A stretch of DNA of 64,000 bases from Methyloceanibacter caenitepidi (GCF_000828475.1 NZ_AP014648.1:186001-250000); one strand, 5' to 3'; counted from the stretch's first letter, positions 35,944 to 45,800 are shown. Notes: generated by a model not told the origin, from the letters alone. Numbers and translations are program-made.

Positions 35944-37410
35944 CTAGAGGGCGTTGCGGTAGGCTTTTGGCGAAACGATCGTGCGGACGAGTACGGAGAA
36001 GTCCAGCAGGAACGACCAATTGTCGATGTAGTAGAGATCGTGCTCAACGCGTCCCGCGATCTTATCGAGCGAGTCCGTCGGCCCGCGATAGCCGTTGACC
36101 TGCGCCCACCCCGTAATACCCGGCTTGATGTTGTGGCGTCTGGCATAGGACGCGACACGGAGCTCGAAATCCCGGTCGTGCGTAACCGCATGCGGACGCG
36201 GCCCGACCAGGGACATCTCCCCTCGCACCACATTGATGAGCTGGGGCAGCTCGTCGAAGTTCCAGCGGCGCAGGAACCGGCCAACGCGCGTGACCCGTGA
36301 ATCGCCTTTGACGACTTGGTTGACCGCCTCGCCGTCCTCGGTGACCGACATCGTACGGAACTTGTAGATCTGGAAGGCCCGCTGATTGAAGCCCAGCCGG
36401 TGCTGGCGGAACAGGACGGGTCCCGGCGAATCGAGCTTGATCAGCACGGCGAACAGCGCGAGCAGCGGGGAAATCAGTGTCAGTACAGCGGAAGCGGCAA
36501 CAAAATCGAAGGCGCGCTTGAGCCATACCTCGGCTCGCATCAGCGGCGGCCGGACAAGATTGAGCGTCGCCGCCGGACCGAGCTGGGAAATGGGCGCATC
36601 GAGAAACCGGTCGAAGACGGCTTCCGGTCCCAGGCGGACCTTTGCCGGTGTCGTCATGAGCATGTCGGCGCAAATATTGATGGTGTTGTTGCTCGACCAG
36701 GGCAGCAGAACCACGACCTCGTCCACGCCGGAGTCGCGGATTCGCGCAATGGCATGCCGGACGCTCTCCCGCAGCAAGACGCGGCCCGCCGTCGTCTCCT
36801 CAAGCGCACGCTCCGGCCAGGAAATGATGTCGCTGACGACGAGCCCGAAATCGGATGGCTTGTGCTTGGCCAGGAACTCCTCGACCTTCTCGGCCGTCCC
36901 GAGCAGCAGTACCCGATGTGCTGCGAGCGCGCCCGAACTATAGCCCTCCCGAACGAGACGCTTCCATGTGGTCTGCCACAACAGCAGGACCGGGAAGCCC
37001 AGGACATAGAAGAGGAGGATGGCGCCGCGGGAATAGTCCGCGGAGACCTTCATCAAAAAGGCGAAGGCGATAACGAGCAGAAGGGTCGCGGTCCAAAGCT
37101 GGAACTCGGCGCGCACCGTGCTGCCCGGACGGCGCGAACGGACCGCGAATGACTTTCTCAGGAGCAGCCTCAGTGCCGCAACACCGATACCGAGATGGAA
37201 GTAGGCCTCGATCGGACCGGCCTGGCCGTAGACGACCCAGTGATACGTGATCCCGAAAAAGACCGCGAGACCGACAATGACCAACGCGTCCGCAAGGGGC
37301 CATGACGACCGCAGGGCGCGCCCAAAGAAGAGTGGCAGACGATACGGCGGCCGCGCCGCCGGCGATGCAACGTGCGGCGTATCAAGTTTGGTGATCGATA
37401 TATCGGTCAT
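35944..37410 (-). CDS. Undecaprenyl-phosphate glucose phosphotransferase (WcaJ/ExoY-like, polyprenyl phosphate hexose-1-P transferase)
   Basis: The 488-residue protein has four to five N-terminal helices (about 35-145), a cytoplasmic CoA-binding-like middle domain, then the PglC-type catalytic domain. This carries RAFDFVAASAVLTLISPLLA, GPVLFRQHRLGFNQRAFQIYKFRTM, and the active-site LPQLINVVRGEMSLVGPRP with HNIKPGITGWAQVNGYRG. It transfers glucose-1-phosphate (or galactose-1-P) from UDP-sugar to undecaprenyl phosphate, the first step of repeat-unit assembly, so it primes the whole locus. It is convergent with the co-polymerase gene (45 bases apart) and divergent from the Wza-like gene. Confidence 0.92.
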   Translation of the reverse strand: MTDISITKLDTPHVASPAARPPYRLPLFFGRALRSSWPLADALVIVGLAVFFGITYHWVVYGQAGPIEAYFHLGIGVAALRLLLRKSFAVRSRRPGSTVRAEFQLWTATLLLVIAFAFLMKVSADYSRGAILLFYVLGFPVLLLWQTTWKRLVREGYSSGALAAHRVLLLGTAEKVEEFLAKHKPSDFGLVVSDIISWPERALEETTAGRVLLRESVRHAIARIRDSGVDEVVVLLPWSSNNTINICADMLMTTPAKVRLGPEAVFDRFLDAPISQLGPAATLNLVRPPLMRAEVWLKRAFDFVAASAVLTLISPLLALFAVLIKLDSPGPVLFRQHRLGFNQRAFQIYKFRTMSVTEDGEAVNQVVKGDSRVTRVGRFLRRWNFDELPQLINVVRGEMSLVGPRPHAVTHDRDFELRVASYARRHNIKPGITGWAQVNGYRGPTDSLDKIAGRVEHDLYYIDNWSFLLDFSVLVRTIVSPKAYRNAL

Positions 37411-37841
37411 GGGCGCGAAATGGGTAGGGAACCTTTGTGGGCCGCCATCAGTTGGGCTCTTGCGGGGTACTGTGCAAGTCGCGCGCCGTTCCGGACGGTA
37501 TGGACGGGTGGCGCGACACCCCGCGCTCCCGGCGTAAGTCCATCGGAAATAAAGCGTTTATCGGTGTACGCTGGCGGCACGGCTCGATCGGCCTGCGACA
37601 TTTAATCTTCGTAATGTCCGGATCGAGGCGCCCCGCATGCCACTCCAGGTGCATTTTTGTACGATCCTACAACCCAGCGACGCCTGGTTGCCGCGTGCCG
37701 ATTTGGTGCAACTGCCGCATCGAAAGGGGGACGTGCCCAGCCTGGGACATCCGCTCAGCATTTATTAACCATGCCGGGGGTAGGTTCGGGACGTATCGAC
37801 GCCTGTTTGGGCGTCGTTCGACGACGTCCTGGAGCCGCTTG
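37411..37841. other. Divergent intergenic region with two overlapping hairpins before the wza-like gene
   Basis: The 431 bases hold no gene. Just before the lipoprotein ATG are two overlapping inverted repeats: GACGCC-TGTTTG-GGCGTC at 37798-37815 and CGTCGT-TCG-ACGACG at 37812-37826. They share 4 bases, so both cannot form at once; 15 bases remain to the ATG at 37842. This leader could be a regulatory switch or simply strong RNA structure. An AT-rich patch at about 37758-37772 precedes them. Confidence 0.5.
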
Positions 37842-38513
37842 ATGACCACGTGCCGTATCACGGTCAGTGCCAAAATCCTCACCCTCTTGCTCGTGGTTCT
37901 CGCGAGCGGCCTGTCGGGGTGCAAAGGCGGCGCCATCCCAGGGCTGAGGACGCCGGATCTCGCTCTTTCCACGCCCGCGCCCCTGCCCGGCCCCGGCCGG
38001 CTGTTCCCGCCCGGCGCAGGCCGCGCCCCGCCCGGCGTTCCCGTCGTGCCCCACGCCAACTACACGCTGGATGCAGGCGACCGCGTCCGCATCATCGTGT
38101 TCGGGCAGCAGAACCTCTCGAACGTCTACACGGTCTCGGCCTCCGGCAGCGTCGCCGTGCCCCTGATCGGACAGGTTCGCGCGCGGGGCCTCACCGCCGA
38201 CGAACTCGCGCGCCAAGTGGCCAGCCGCCTGCGCAGCCAATACATCAAGGACCCCAAGGTCACCGCCGAGGTCATCACCTACCGGCCCTTCTACATCCTC
38301 GGGCAGGTCACGCGGCCGGGCCAATATCCGTTCGCCCAGGGCCTCACCGTCGAGAACGCCGTCGCCATCGCCGAAGGCTACACGCCGCGCGCCAAGCAGC
38401 GCTTCGTCCGCCTCACGCGCAAATTCGACGGCGTCATGTCCACCGTCATGGTGCCCACCGACTATCCCGTCCAGCCAGGCGACACTATTTACGTCCTCCA
38501 ACGCGTGTTTTAA
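37842..38513 (+). CDS. Polysaccharide export lipoprotein (Wza/OMA family)
   Basis: From ATG 37842 the 223-residue product begins with a lipoprotein signal peptide: basic start, hydrophobic ILTLLLVVLASG, lipobox LSGC with Cys27. The polysaccharide export domain follows (YTLDAGDRVRIIVFGQQNLS, GSVAVPLIGQVRARGLTADEL), then one SLBB segment (YILGQVTRPGQYPFAQGLTVENAVAIAEGYTPRA). The short length means it lacks the C-terminal amphipathic helix that forms the Wza outer-membrane pore, resembling rhizobial ExoF/short OMA proteins. It probably works with the Wzc-like co-polymerase as periplasmic exit channel. An in-frame upstream extension exists but lacks a signal sequence. Confidence 0.9.
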   Translation: MTTCRITVSAKILTLLLVVLASGLSGCKGGAIPGLRTPDLALSTPAPLPGPGRLFPPGAGRAPPGVPVVPHANYTLDAGDRVRIIVFGQQNLSNVYTVSASGSVAVPLIGQVRARGLTADELARQVASRLRSQYIKDPKVTAEVITYRPFYILGQVTRPGQYPFAQGLTVENAVAIAEGYTPRAKQRFVRLTRKFDGVMSTVMVPTDYPVQPGDTIYVLQRVF

Positions 38514-38633
38514 GCGGATTCGGACTGCCGTGTCTCAGCCCGGCAGGGTAACGAAAGCTAGAGCATTCGCAGGTAGGTTTCGCCGGCGCGGCACCCGTCT
38601 CGTCCGCGTTGGCAACTCTGTGCGGAGGAGTGT

Positions 38634-39980
38634 GTGTCCAAGCCGAACAAGCCAGTCCAGCCACTCGACCCGATGCGCTTCGACCGCTCCAATGCGCTGA
38701 ATGCGCGGCTCCGCCATCTCATTCCCGGCGGGAGCCACACCTATGCCAAGGGCGAGGATCAGTTTCCGGAGCATATGGCGCCGGTGATCGTCCGCGGATC
38801 CGGGTCGCATGTGTGGGACGCCGACGGCAACGAGTTCATCGAGTACGGCTCCGGCTTGCGCGCCGTGACCCTCGGCCATGGCTATCCCGCCGTGATCTCC
38901 GCCGCTCGGGAACAGTTGCCGCTCGGATCCAATTTCATTCGCCCGGCCGAGATCGAGTTGCAGTGCGCCGAGCAGTTTCTGCGGCTTATTCGCACGGCCG
39001 ATATGGTGAAGTTCTGCAAGGACGGCTCCCACGCTGTGAGCGGCGCCGTCCGACTGGCCCGCGCGGTGACGGGGCGGAAGCTTGTCGCCATTTGCGGCGA
39101 CCAGCCGTTCTTCTCGACGGACGACTGGTTCATTGGAACCACGCCCCTGCATAACGGCATTCCGAGCGAGACGCGAGCGCTCGTCCGCAAGTTTCACTAC
39201 AACGACCTGGAAAGCCTTTCGGCCCTGTTCGACGCCTACCCGGACCAGATCGCGGCAGTGATTCTCGAAGCGGAGAAGGAAACACCGCCGACGGAGGAAT
39301 TCCTGCCGGGCATCCGCGCCTTATGCGACCGTCACGGCGCCGTACTCGTGCTCGACGAGATGATCACCGGGTTCCGCTGGGACAATGGCGGGGCACAAGC
39401 CTTCCACAAAATTCAACCGGACTTGTCCTGCTTCGGCAAAGGTCTCGGCAACGGCTTCTCCGTATCCGCTCTGGCGGGAAAGCGCGAGTTGATGCGCCGC
39501 GGCGGCATCGACCACGACCTGGAACGGGTTTTCCTGCTGTCGACCACCCATGGCGGCGAAACCCATGCGCTCGCCGCCGCGATGGCCACCATGCGCACCT
39601 TCGAGACCGAGCCTGTCGTCGAAACGCTTTGGGCGCGCGGCGCGCGGCTCAAAGAGGGATTGCAACAAGCGGCCGCGGCACACGGGCTATCCGAGCAGGT
39701 GCCTATTCTTGGTCGACCCTGCTGCTTGGTCTTTGGGTCGCGGGATCGGGACGGGCAGCCTTCGCAACTGTTCCGGACGCTGATGCTTCAGGAGTTGCTC
39801 AAGCGTGGCATCCTCGCCTCCTCACTCGTGGTGAACTATTCACACACCGAAGCGGATATCGACCGAACCGTCGAGGCGTTCGACGAGGCCTTCGTGACCT
39901 ACCGTCGCGCACTAGAAGACGGGATCGAGCGCCATCTTGCCGGACGACCGGTCAAGCCCGTGTTCCGGCCTTATGCCTGA
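38634..39980 (+). CDS. Class III aminotransferase (glutamate-1-semialdehyde aminomutase-like)
   Basis: A GTG start at 38634 follows GGAGGAG. The 448-residue fold-type I PLP enzyme opens IPGGSHTYAKGEDQFPEHMAP, like GSA aminomutase, and contains GSHAVSGAVRLARAVTG, the PLP-aspartate region VLVLDEMITGFRW, and the Schiff-base lysine in SCFGKGLGNGFSV. True HemL has a different lysine neighbourhood (GKxxGGG), so this is more likely a sugar-nucleotide or small keto-acid aminotransferase of the type found beside polysaccharide loci. It is the last gene of the exopolysaccharide run. Substrate is unassigned. Confidence 0.8.
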   Translation: MSKPNKPVQPLDPMRFDRSNALNARLRHLIPGGSHTYAKGEDQFPEHMAPVIVRGSGSHVWDADGNEFIEYGSGLRAVTLGHGYPAVISAAREQLPLGSNFIRPAEIELQCAEQFLRLIRTADMVKFCKDGSHAVSGAVRLARAVTGRKLVAICGDQPFFSTDDWFIGTTPLHNGIPSETRALVRKFHYNDLESLSALFDAYPDQIAAVILEAEKETPPTEEFLPGIRALCDRHGAVLVLDEMITGFRWDNGGAQAFHKIQPDLSCFGKGLGNGFSVSALAGKRELMRRGGIDHDLERVFLLSTTHGGETHALAAAMATMRTFETEPVVETLWARGARLKEGLQQAAAAHGLSEQVPILGRPCCLVFGSRDRDGQPSQLFRTLMLQELLKRGILASSLVVNYSHTEADIDRTVEAFDEAFVTYRRALEDGIERHLAGRPVKPVFRPYA

Positions 39981-39998
39981 CGCCGCTTCCGGCCCGCA

Positions 39999-40448
39999 TC
40001 AATCGTGACGGGTCCTTTTGCGGCGATGCTGCGCGCGATTCTCGAATGTCCACTGCACGCCGACGAACACCAGCGCCGTGGACCAGCCGAACATCAGCAG
40101 GCCGTTGGCGGCTTCGAACGAAGATAGCAGCCGCCATTTATCCTCAAGCACAATGTCTCCGAAGCCAAGCGTGGTGAACGTTACGGTCGAAAAGTAGAGC
40201 GCGGTCTCGAAGGAATCGAAGGCGTCAAGGGAGATGTAGAGCGCCGCCCACACCCACACCTCGGTGATCGTGGCGAGAAATAGCCACAGGACGAATGCCG
40301 CCAGCCGCAGCGTCGACCAGATCAGCGCTGGCTCATTGTGCCGGTCGGCGTAGTCGCGCATGTATTCCACGCCCACCATGGTGAACACGCCCTGGATGAT
40401 CGTCGTAATGACGATCATGGCGGCGCCGATGATGATTTCGAAGTGCAT
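39999..40448 (-). CDS. Small two-pore-domain type potassium channel family protein
   Basis: The 149-residue protein has about three hydrophobic helices and the potassium selectivity filter TVTFTTLGFGD (filter TLGFG, residues 93-97), between a pore helix and the last transmembrane helix. The filter differs from canonical TVGYG by Val-to-Leu and Tyr-to-Phe, as in some bacterial Ion_trans_2 channels. The C-terminus is short and basic with no RCK or ligand domain, so gating must be by voltage, pH or membrane state. It is inner-membrane. Its stop lies 18 bases after the convergent aminotransferase stop, and its upstream neighbour is the RND pump (3 bases), suggesting an unusual transcription unit. 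Confidence 0.85.
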   Translation of the reverse strand: MHFEIIIGAAMIVITTIIQGVFTMVGVEYMRDYADRHNEPALIWSTLRLAAFVLWLFLATITEVWVWAALYISLDAFDSFETALYFSTVTFTTLGFGDIVLEDKWRLLSSFEAANGLLMFGWSTALVFVGVQWTFENRAQHRRKRTRHD

Positions 40449-40451
40449 GGC

Positions 40452-43400
40452 TTAGGTCTGCTGCGGCGCCGGGTCTTGCGTGGATCCAGTTTCGCCAGGC
40501 GTACCGGATCCTTCGGATGGTGTCGGGGCGTCGCCGCTCTTCTTCTTGTTCTTCACCGATTCCCGCAAGCGCTGGAACTCGACATAGAGGAACGGGATGA
40601 AACTGACGCCGATGATCGTCGCGAACAGCATGCCGCCAAAGACCGTCACGCCGACCGAGACACGCGACGCGGCGCCGGCGCCGGTCGCCAAGACAAGCGG
40701 CAGCACACCCAGGATAAAAGACAGAGCCGTCATAAGAACGGCGCGGAACCGCAAGGATGCAGCTTCCTCCGCCGCCTGCACGATCGGTTCGCCCGCCTCG
40801 CGTTTCTCCTTGGCGAACTCGACGATCAGAATTGCGTTCTTGGCCGCGAGACCGACAAGCAGGATTAGACCGACTTGACCATAAGTGTTGAGCGCGATGC
40901 CGGTGAGGCGCAGAGCCAGGAGCGCACCCAAGACCGCGAAGACGACCGTGAGCATGACCGCCATGGGAATGGTCCAGCTCTCGTACTGCGCGACCAGGAA
41001 GAGGTAGGCGAAGATGATCGAGAGCAGGAACACGGCATTGCCGGCCGCCCCCGCCTTGACTTCTTCGTAGGACATGCCCGTCCACTCATAAGTGTAGCCT
41101 TCCGGCAGATTCTCTGCGGCCAGCGTATCCATGGCGTCGAGCGCCTGCCCCGAACTGTAGCCGGCCGCCGCGTTGCCGTTGATGGTGGCGGAGTTGAACA
41201 TGTTGTAGCGCTGGATGGTGTCGGGTCCGAGCGAGGGCTCCAGGGTCACCAGCGAGCGGACGGGGACCATCGCGTTGTTGGTCGACTTTACGTAGAGGTC
41301 TCCAACGTCGGTCGGTTTCTCACGCTTGTCCGCCTCCGCCTGGAGGTAAACTTGGTAGACACGGCCAAACTTGTTGAAGTCGTTGACGTAGTACGTACCG
41401 ATATTCGCGTTGAGCACGGTGAAGAGGTCTTCCGCGCTGACACCTTTGGTCTCGGCCAGCTTGCGATTGAGATCGACGAAGTATTGCGGCGAATTCGCCG
41501 TGAACGTGCTGAAGACGCCGGTGAGCGTGGGATCGCCATTGGCGGTGTAGATGAAGCCATTGAGCACCGAGGCCAAATCCCCCACCGGACGGTTCTGGGT
41601 ATCCTGCAGTACGAACTCGAAGCCGCCCGTGTTGCCGAGCCCGGGAATTGCCGGCGGCACAAAGGGTATGATCGTCGCCTGCGGTATGGCGGCGAACTGC
41701 GGACCAATGGATTCCATGATCCCGCGCAGACTGAGTTCCTTCGTCGTCCGCTCGTCCCACGGCTTTAGAACCGCGATCAGGAACGCGGCATTCGGCATCA
41801 CGGTGCTCTGCAGGATCGAATACCCACCGACAGAGATGATGTTTTCAACGCCGGGGTTGTCCTCGAGAATCTTCTCGACCTGCTTCATGACTTGGGCCGT
41901 CCGCGGCAGGGCGGCGCCGTCGGGAAGGCTCACGTTGACATAGACCGTACCCTGATCTTCTTGCGGAATGAACCCGGTTGCCGTGGTCATGCCGAGGAAG
42001 GCGGTCGCACCGATCATGCCGGCAATGATCACCAGCCCGAGGATCGTTCTGCGGATCAGATGGCGGACGATTGAGTTGTAGCCATTACGTGATTTTTCCA
42101 GTCCCTTCTCGAACCAGGCCAGCGGCCCCCAAGTCGCTTTCTTGGGCTCCCTCAGAACGGCAGCACAGAGCGCAGGGCTGAGCGTGAGGGCATTGATCGA
42201 CGACAACAGCACCGAGATCGAGATCGTCGCGGCGAACTGGACGAACAGCCGGCCCGTAATGCCCGGCGTGAAGGCGGACGGAACAAACACGGCGAGCAGG
42301 ACGAGTGTGGTGGCGATGACCGGAGCCGTGACTTCCCGCATGGCGACCTTCGTCGCCTCTCGCGGTTCGAGTCCGTCGGCGATATGCCGCTGCACGTTTT
42401 CGACCACGACGATGGCGTCGTCCACCACGAGGCCGATGGCGAGCACGAGGCCGAACAGGCTGATCGTGTTGATGGTGAAGCCCATTGCCAGCAGGAACGC
42501 CAGCGTTCCGATCAGCGAGACGGGGATGGCGATGGCCGGAATGAGCGTCGAGCGCCAGTCCTGCAAGAAAATGAAGACCACACAGATCACCAGGGCCAGG
42601 GCCTGGAACAGCGTTACGACGACCTCCTTGATCGACGCCGTCACGAAGAGCGTGGTGTCGTAGGTAACCTGGTAGGCGACATCGTCGGGAAAGCGCTGCG
42701 CCAAGACTTCCATCTCGGCCCTGATCTGATCGGCCACGTTGAGCGCATTGGCGTCGGAGAGCTGATACACCGCGAGGAGTGCGGCTGGCTTTCCGTTCAG
42801 TTCGCCGAACCAGCCGTAGTTCTGCGCCCCGAGCTCTACCCGGGCGACATCCTTGAGCGTGACCACGGTGCCGTCCGGCTTGGCCACGAGGATGATGTCC
42901 TCGAACTCCGAAACCGTGTCGAGACGCCCCTGGGCGGTAAGCGTGTACTGGAACTGCTGCGTCTGCGAGGTCGGCGCCGCGCCGAGCGAACCGGGCGCCG
43001 CCTGAATATTCTGCTGGCGAATTGCCGAGATGACGTCGGTTGCCGTCAGCCCCAGGCTCGTCATCCGGTCGGGCTGCAGCCAGACGCGCATGCTGTAGTC
43101 GCGCGCGCCGAGATTGCTGACCTGCGCGACGCCGGGCGTCCGTGCCAGCGTATCGAGCACATTGATGCTCGCGTAGTTTGACAGGAAGATGCTGTCGTAG
43201 GTGCCCTTCGGAGAATAGATCGACACCACCATGAGCATCGTGGTGGACGTCTTCTGCGTCGTAACGCCCTGGCGCTGCACTTCCTCGGGGAGCTGCGGCA
43301 AAGCCTGGGCGACACGGTTTTGGACGTTGACCTGGTTGATGTCACCGTCCGTATCGATCCCGAACGTCACCGTGAGGGTGTAGCTGCCGTCGTTGGTGCT

Positions 43401-43646
43401 CTGGGATGACATATAGCTCATCCCTTCGACGCCGTTGACCTGCTCCTCGATGACGGCGGCCACGGATTCGGCCACCACACTCGCGTTGGCGCCCGGATAG
43501 CTTGCGGTCACCTGCACCTGGGGCGGCGAAATCTCGGGGAACTGCGCGACGGGCAGCACCATGAGCGCCAGCACGCCGACAAGCGTGGTCACAATAGCGA
43601 TGACGAATGCGAACTTGGGACGGTCTATGAAGAAGGCGCTGAGCAC
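40452..43646 (-). CDS. RND multidrug efflux transporter (AcrB/MexF-like, HAE1 family)
   Basis: At 1064 residues this is full-length HAE1. It starts [19 protein letters not shown] and has the first periplasmic loop with PAVEFPxIxPPxV-like [21 protein letters not shown]. The proton-relay helix [18 protein letters not shown] contains the two essential aspartates, followed by [17 protein letters not shown] and a C-terminal helix set. It pumps hydrophobic compounds out of the periplasm using proton motive force, as a trimer with an adaptor and a TolC-type channel. The adaptor gene lies 3 bases upstream on the same strand; no TolC gene is in the window. The C-terminus is a polar Pro/Thr/Gln tail. 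Confidence 0.95.
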   Translation of the reverse strand: MLSAFFIDRPKFAFVIAIVTTLVGVLALMVLPVAQFPEISPPQVQVTASYPGANASVVAESVAAVIEEQVNGVEGMSYMSSQSTNDGSYTLTVTFGIDTDGDINQVNVQNRVAQALPQLPEEVQRQGVTTQKTSTTMLMVVSIYSPKGTYDSIFLSNYASINVLDTLARTPGVAQVSNLGARDYSMRVWLQPDRMTSLGLTATDVISAIRQQNIQAAPGSLGAAPTSQTQQFQYTLTAQGRLDTVSEFEDIILVAKPDGTVVTLKDVARVELGAQNYGWFGELNGKPAALLAVYQLSDANALNVADQIRAEMEVLAQRFPDDVAYQVTYDTTLFVTASIKEVVVTLFQALALVICVVFIFLQDWRSTLIPAIAIPVSLIGTLAFLLAMGFTINTISLFGLVLAIGLVVDDAIVVVENVQRHIADGLEPREATKVAMREVTAPVIATTLVLLAVFVPSAFTPGITGRLFVQFAATISISVLLSSINALTLSPALCAAVLREPKKATWGPLAWFEKGLEKSRNGYNSIVRHLIRRTILGLVIIAGMIGATAFLGMTTATGFIPQEDQGTVYVNVSLPDGAALPRTAQVMKQVEKILEDNPGVENIISVGGYSILQSTVMPNAAFLIAVLKPWDERTTKELSLRGIMESIGPQFAAIPQATIIPFVPPAIPGLGNTGGFEFVLQDTQNRPVGDLASVLNGFIYTANGDPTLTGVFSTFTANSPQYFVDLNRKLAETKGVSAEDLFTVLNANIGTYYVNDFNKFGRVYQVYLQAEADKREKPTDVGDLYVKSTNNAMVPVRSLVTLEPSLGPDTIQRYNMFNSATINGNAAAGYSSGQALDAMDTLAAENLPEGYTYEWTGMSYEEVKAGAAGNAVFLLSIIFAYLFLVAQYESWTIPMAVMLTVVFAVLGALLALRLTGIALNTYGQVGLILLVGLAAKNAILIVEFAKEKREAGEPIVQAAEEAASLRFRAVLMTALSFILGVLPLVLATGAGAASRVSVGVTVFGGMLFATIIGVSFIPFLYVEFQRLRESVKNKKKSGDAPTPSEGSGTPGETGSTQDPAPQQT

Positions 43647-43649
43647 GGT

Positions 43650-45137
43650 CTACTGCTTCGCCTCCGTATTCGTGTCCGTCGTTTCGTCCTTTCCGGCGTC
43701 GGACGATGAAGCGGGCGCGGCATCCTTGTCTGCGGCATCCGCCTCGCTCGCTTTGCCATCCGTATCGCCACTCGGCTTCTCGGACGGCTTTGAAGATGTG
43801 TCCGGCTGGGCGGCCTCGCTCTTTGTGTCCTCGGTCTTTGTGTCCTTGGCTTTGGCGTCTTTGGTCTCTGCGGATTTGCCGCCCCCGGTCGCAGCGGAAC
43901 CCGACTCCGCGGACGCACCCTGGTCGTCAGACGCCTGACCGCCGCTACTGTCATCGGAGCCAGCGGCGGCCGGCTCGCTTTCGACATTCTGAGCGGTCCC
44001 GGACGGGTTCTGATAGGTCACCTTGACCTTGGCCCCCGGCCTGACTTTCTGAATACCGTCAACGACGATCGTCTGACCTGGAACCAGCCCTTCCGTCACG
44101 ACAATCCCCGTGCCCACGCGCTGACCGGTCTTGATGGCGCGGGACTGCACTTGATCGTTGCTGTCGACGACAAGGACAAACGGCCCGGACTGATTCTGCT
44201 GAACGGCGGCTTGCGGAACAACGACCTGTTTTTCGGGTTTGGCGTCCGTCAAAAGGACGGTGACGTATTGCCCCGGCAGCAGCAGGCGATCAGGATTCGG
44301 GAACTTCAGACGGATGGCGATGGTGCCTGTCGTCGGGTCGACCTCGTTGTTGACCACATAGACGCGTCCCGTGTGGGGATAGAGCTTGCCGTTCGCCAGA
44401 CGAATCCGCGGGGTGAAATCTTTCGCAGTCCCCGCTTCCTTCGCTTCCACGTAGTTCAAGTAGACGCGTTCACCGACCGAGAAGTCCACCTCGATCGGAT
44501 CCAGCGCAACCACCGTGACGAGCACGCCGCTTTCCGGCCCGATGATGTTGCCCACGTCCACCGCCGAAATGCCGGCCCGGCCATTGAGGGGCGAGGTGAT
44601 TGTCGCATAGCCGAGATTGAGCTTGGCGTTGGCGACGTCGGCCTTGCCGGCACTGACTTCCGCATCCGCCTGCTTGGCCTGGGACAATGCAATGTCGTAT
44701 TGCGCCTCGCTTACGCCGGGGCTGTTCTTGTCGACCAAGGCCTGATAGCGCGCGAGGGTGAGGTTCTTCTCGTCGGAACTGGCTTGCGCCTTGGCCAGGG
44801 TCGCCTTGGCCGAAAGGAGATCCGCTTCGAATTGCGACGGATCGATCTTGTAGAGAACCGCGCCTTCCTTGACCTCGCGCCCTTCCTCGAAGGGGCGCTC
44901 CAGCAGCGTGCCCTTGACGCGCGCTTGGATATCGACGCTTTGAGAGGAGCGGGTTTGGCCGACGAACGTGGTCTCGTCGCTAACCTCTTTCTCCGTGACG
45001 ACCTCTGCCACGACGCCCGGAAGAGGTTGGTTGGTTTTCGCAGCCTCTTTGCCGTCGGAGCAGGCACTCACGAAAAGAGGCAGCGCAAGAACCAGCAGCG
45101 CCTTGATCACCCCCGCAACACGACCCCACTGACCCAT
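43650..45137 (-). CDS. RND periplasmic adaptor (AcrA/HlyD family) with long acidic tail
   Basis: The 495-residue protein begins with a lipoprotein-like signal (LLVLALPLFVSACSDG, lipobox VSAC). It then has the usual adaptor layout: barrel-sandwich halves (SVDIQARVKGTLLERPF, ITSPLNGRAGISAVDVGN), an alpha-hairpin, a beta-barrel domain (RIRLANGKLYPHTGRV) and membrane-proximal domain to about residue 380. It couples the RND pump to an outer-membrane channel. After GAKVKVTYQNPSG a tail of about 115 residues follows, composed of Asp, Glu, Lys, Ser, Ala and Thr with no structure. Normal AcrA ends near 400, so this tail is a lineage-specific addition. Confidence 0.92.
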   Translation of the reverse strand: MGQWGRVAGVIKALLVLALPLFVSACSDGKEAAKTNQPLPGVVAEVVTEKEVSDETTFVGQTRSSQSVDIQARVKGTLLERPFEEGREVKEGAVLYKIDPSQFEADLLSAKATLAKAQASSDEKNLTLARYQALVDKNSPGVSEAQYDIALSQAKQADAEVSAGKADVANAKLNLGYATITSPLNGRAGISAVDVGNIIGPESGVLVTVVALDPIEVDFSVGERVYLNYVEAKEAGTAKDFTPRIRLANGKLYPHTGRVYVVNNEVDPTTGTIAIRLKFPNPDRLLLPGQYVTVLLTDAKPEKQVVVPQAAVQQNQSGPFVLVVDSNDQVQSRAIKTGQRVGTGIVVTEGLVPGQTIVVDGIQKVRPGAKVKVTYQNPSGTAQNVESEPAAAGSDDSSGGQASDDQGASAESGSAATGGGKSAETKDAKAKDTKTEDTKSEAAQPDTSSKPSEKPSGDTDGKASEADAADKDAAPASSSDAGKDETTDTNTEAKQ

Positions 45138-45366
45138 TCGACCCCTCTTGCGCAGCTTGACCTAATCCGTGTGACGCGATGCTACCCCACTCGGATCGGG
45201 AGACAAAACATGACCTACCGCAATCCACTTGCCGCCGCGACCCATGATGTTGTGGAAACTTGCACAGAGCGGTCATAAGGCGGACATTCGGCTCGCCGAT
45301 CCAAATCGTGACATACATCGAACCAGAGCCGGTCCGAACAAGGCTCTATCCAGGGAGAACAACCTC

Positions 45367-45780
45367 ATGGCGACCATTCGCCGGATGCGTTCCTACTTCA
45401 GCCTCCTCCCCGCCATGGCCGCCTTCGTCTTGCTCGGCGCGCTGCCGGCTCAGGCTGAGCGCCGCGACGGCGTCAATGGCTGCTTCATTGAGGAAGTGGA
45501 GACCGACGCAGGCAAGGTCTGGCGGCATAAGCTCGACGTGCAGGTACCGAAGGACGGCTATTGCCGCCTCTACATCGTCGACGACAAGGACAAGAAAAGC
45601 TGGCGCTATTGCTCGTTGAAACGGGCGGCGGAGAACCCCGTCTCCGACGTTTGCGACGATCCTGTCGATGACCCGGATTTCGACTATTGGAAAGCGAAGG
45701 CCGTGTGCGGGGGTATGAACCTTATGGCGACCTGCCGCCGGGAGAAGCCCTTGCAGCCCGGTCAGTTCTCAGGCGACTGA
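45367..45780 (+). CDS. Small secreted protein of unknown function (137 aa)
   Basis: GGGAGAA precedes ATG 45367 by about 9 bases. The product has an evident signal peptide (LLPAMAAFVLLGALPAQAE) and a mature domain of about 110 residues, with five or more cysteines (NGCFIEE, GYCRLYIV, RYCSLKR, VCDDPVDD, VCGGMN, TCRREK) and acidic stretches. The pattern suggests a disulfide-stabilised periplasmic protein. No family was recognised. It is convergent with the basic repeat protein, separated by a short hairpin. Confidence 0.65.
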   Translation: MATIRRMRSYFSLLPAMAAFVLLGALPAQAERRDGVNGCFIEEVETDAGKVWRHKLDVQVPKDGYCRLYIVDDKDKKSWRYCSLKRAAENPVSDVCDDPVDDPDFDYWKAKAVCGGMNLMATCRREKPLQPGQFSGD

Positions 45781-45785
45781 CACCA

Positions 45786-45800
45786 TAGCCGTCGCGGCTA
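45786..45800. terminator. Hairpin between convergent genes
   Basis: TAGCCG (45786-45791) and CGGCTA (45795-45800) form a 6-bp stem with a 3-base TCG loop in the short gap between two convergent stops. The following GGGTTTCC is not a good T-run, so it may terminate only weakly. Confidence 0.4.

Noticed and set aside
38634-39980. Calling the class III aminotransferase a true HemL glutamate-1-semialdehyde aminomutase
   Set aside because: Context is polysaccharide synthesis and the Schiff-base lysine segment departs from the HemL consensus.
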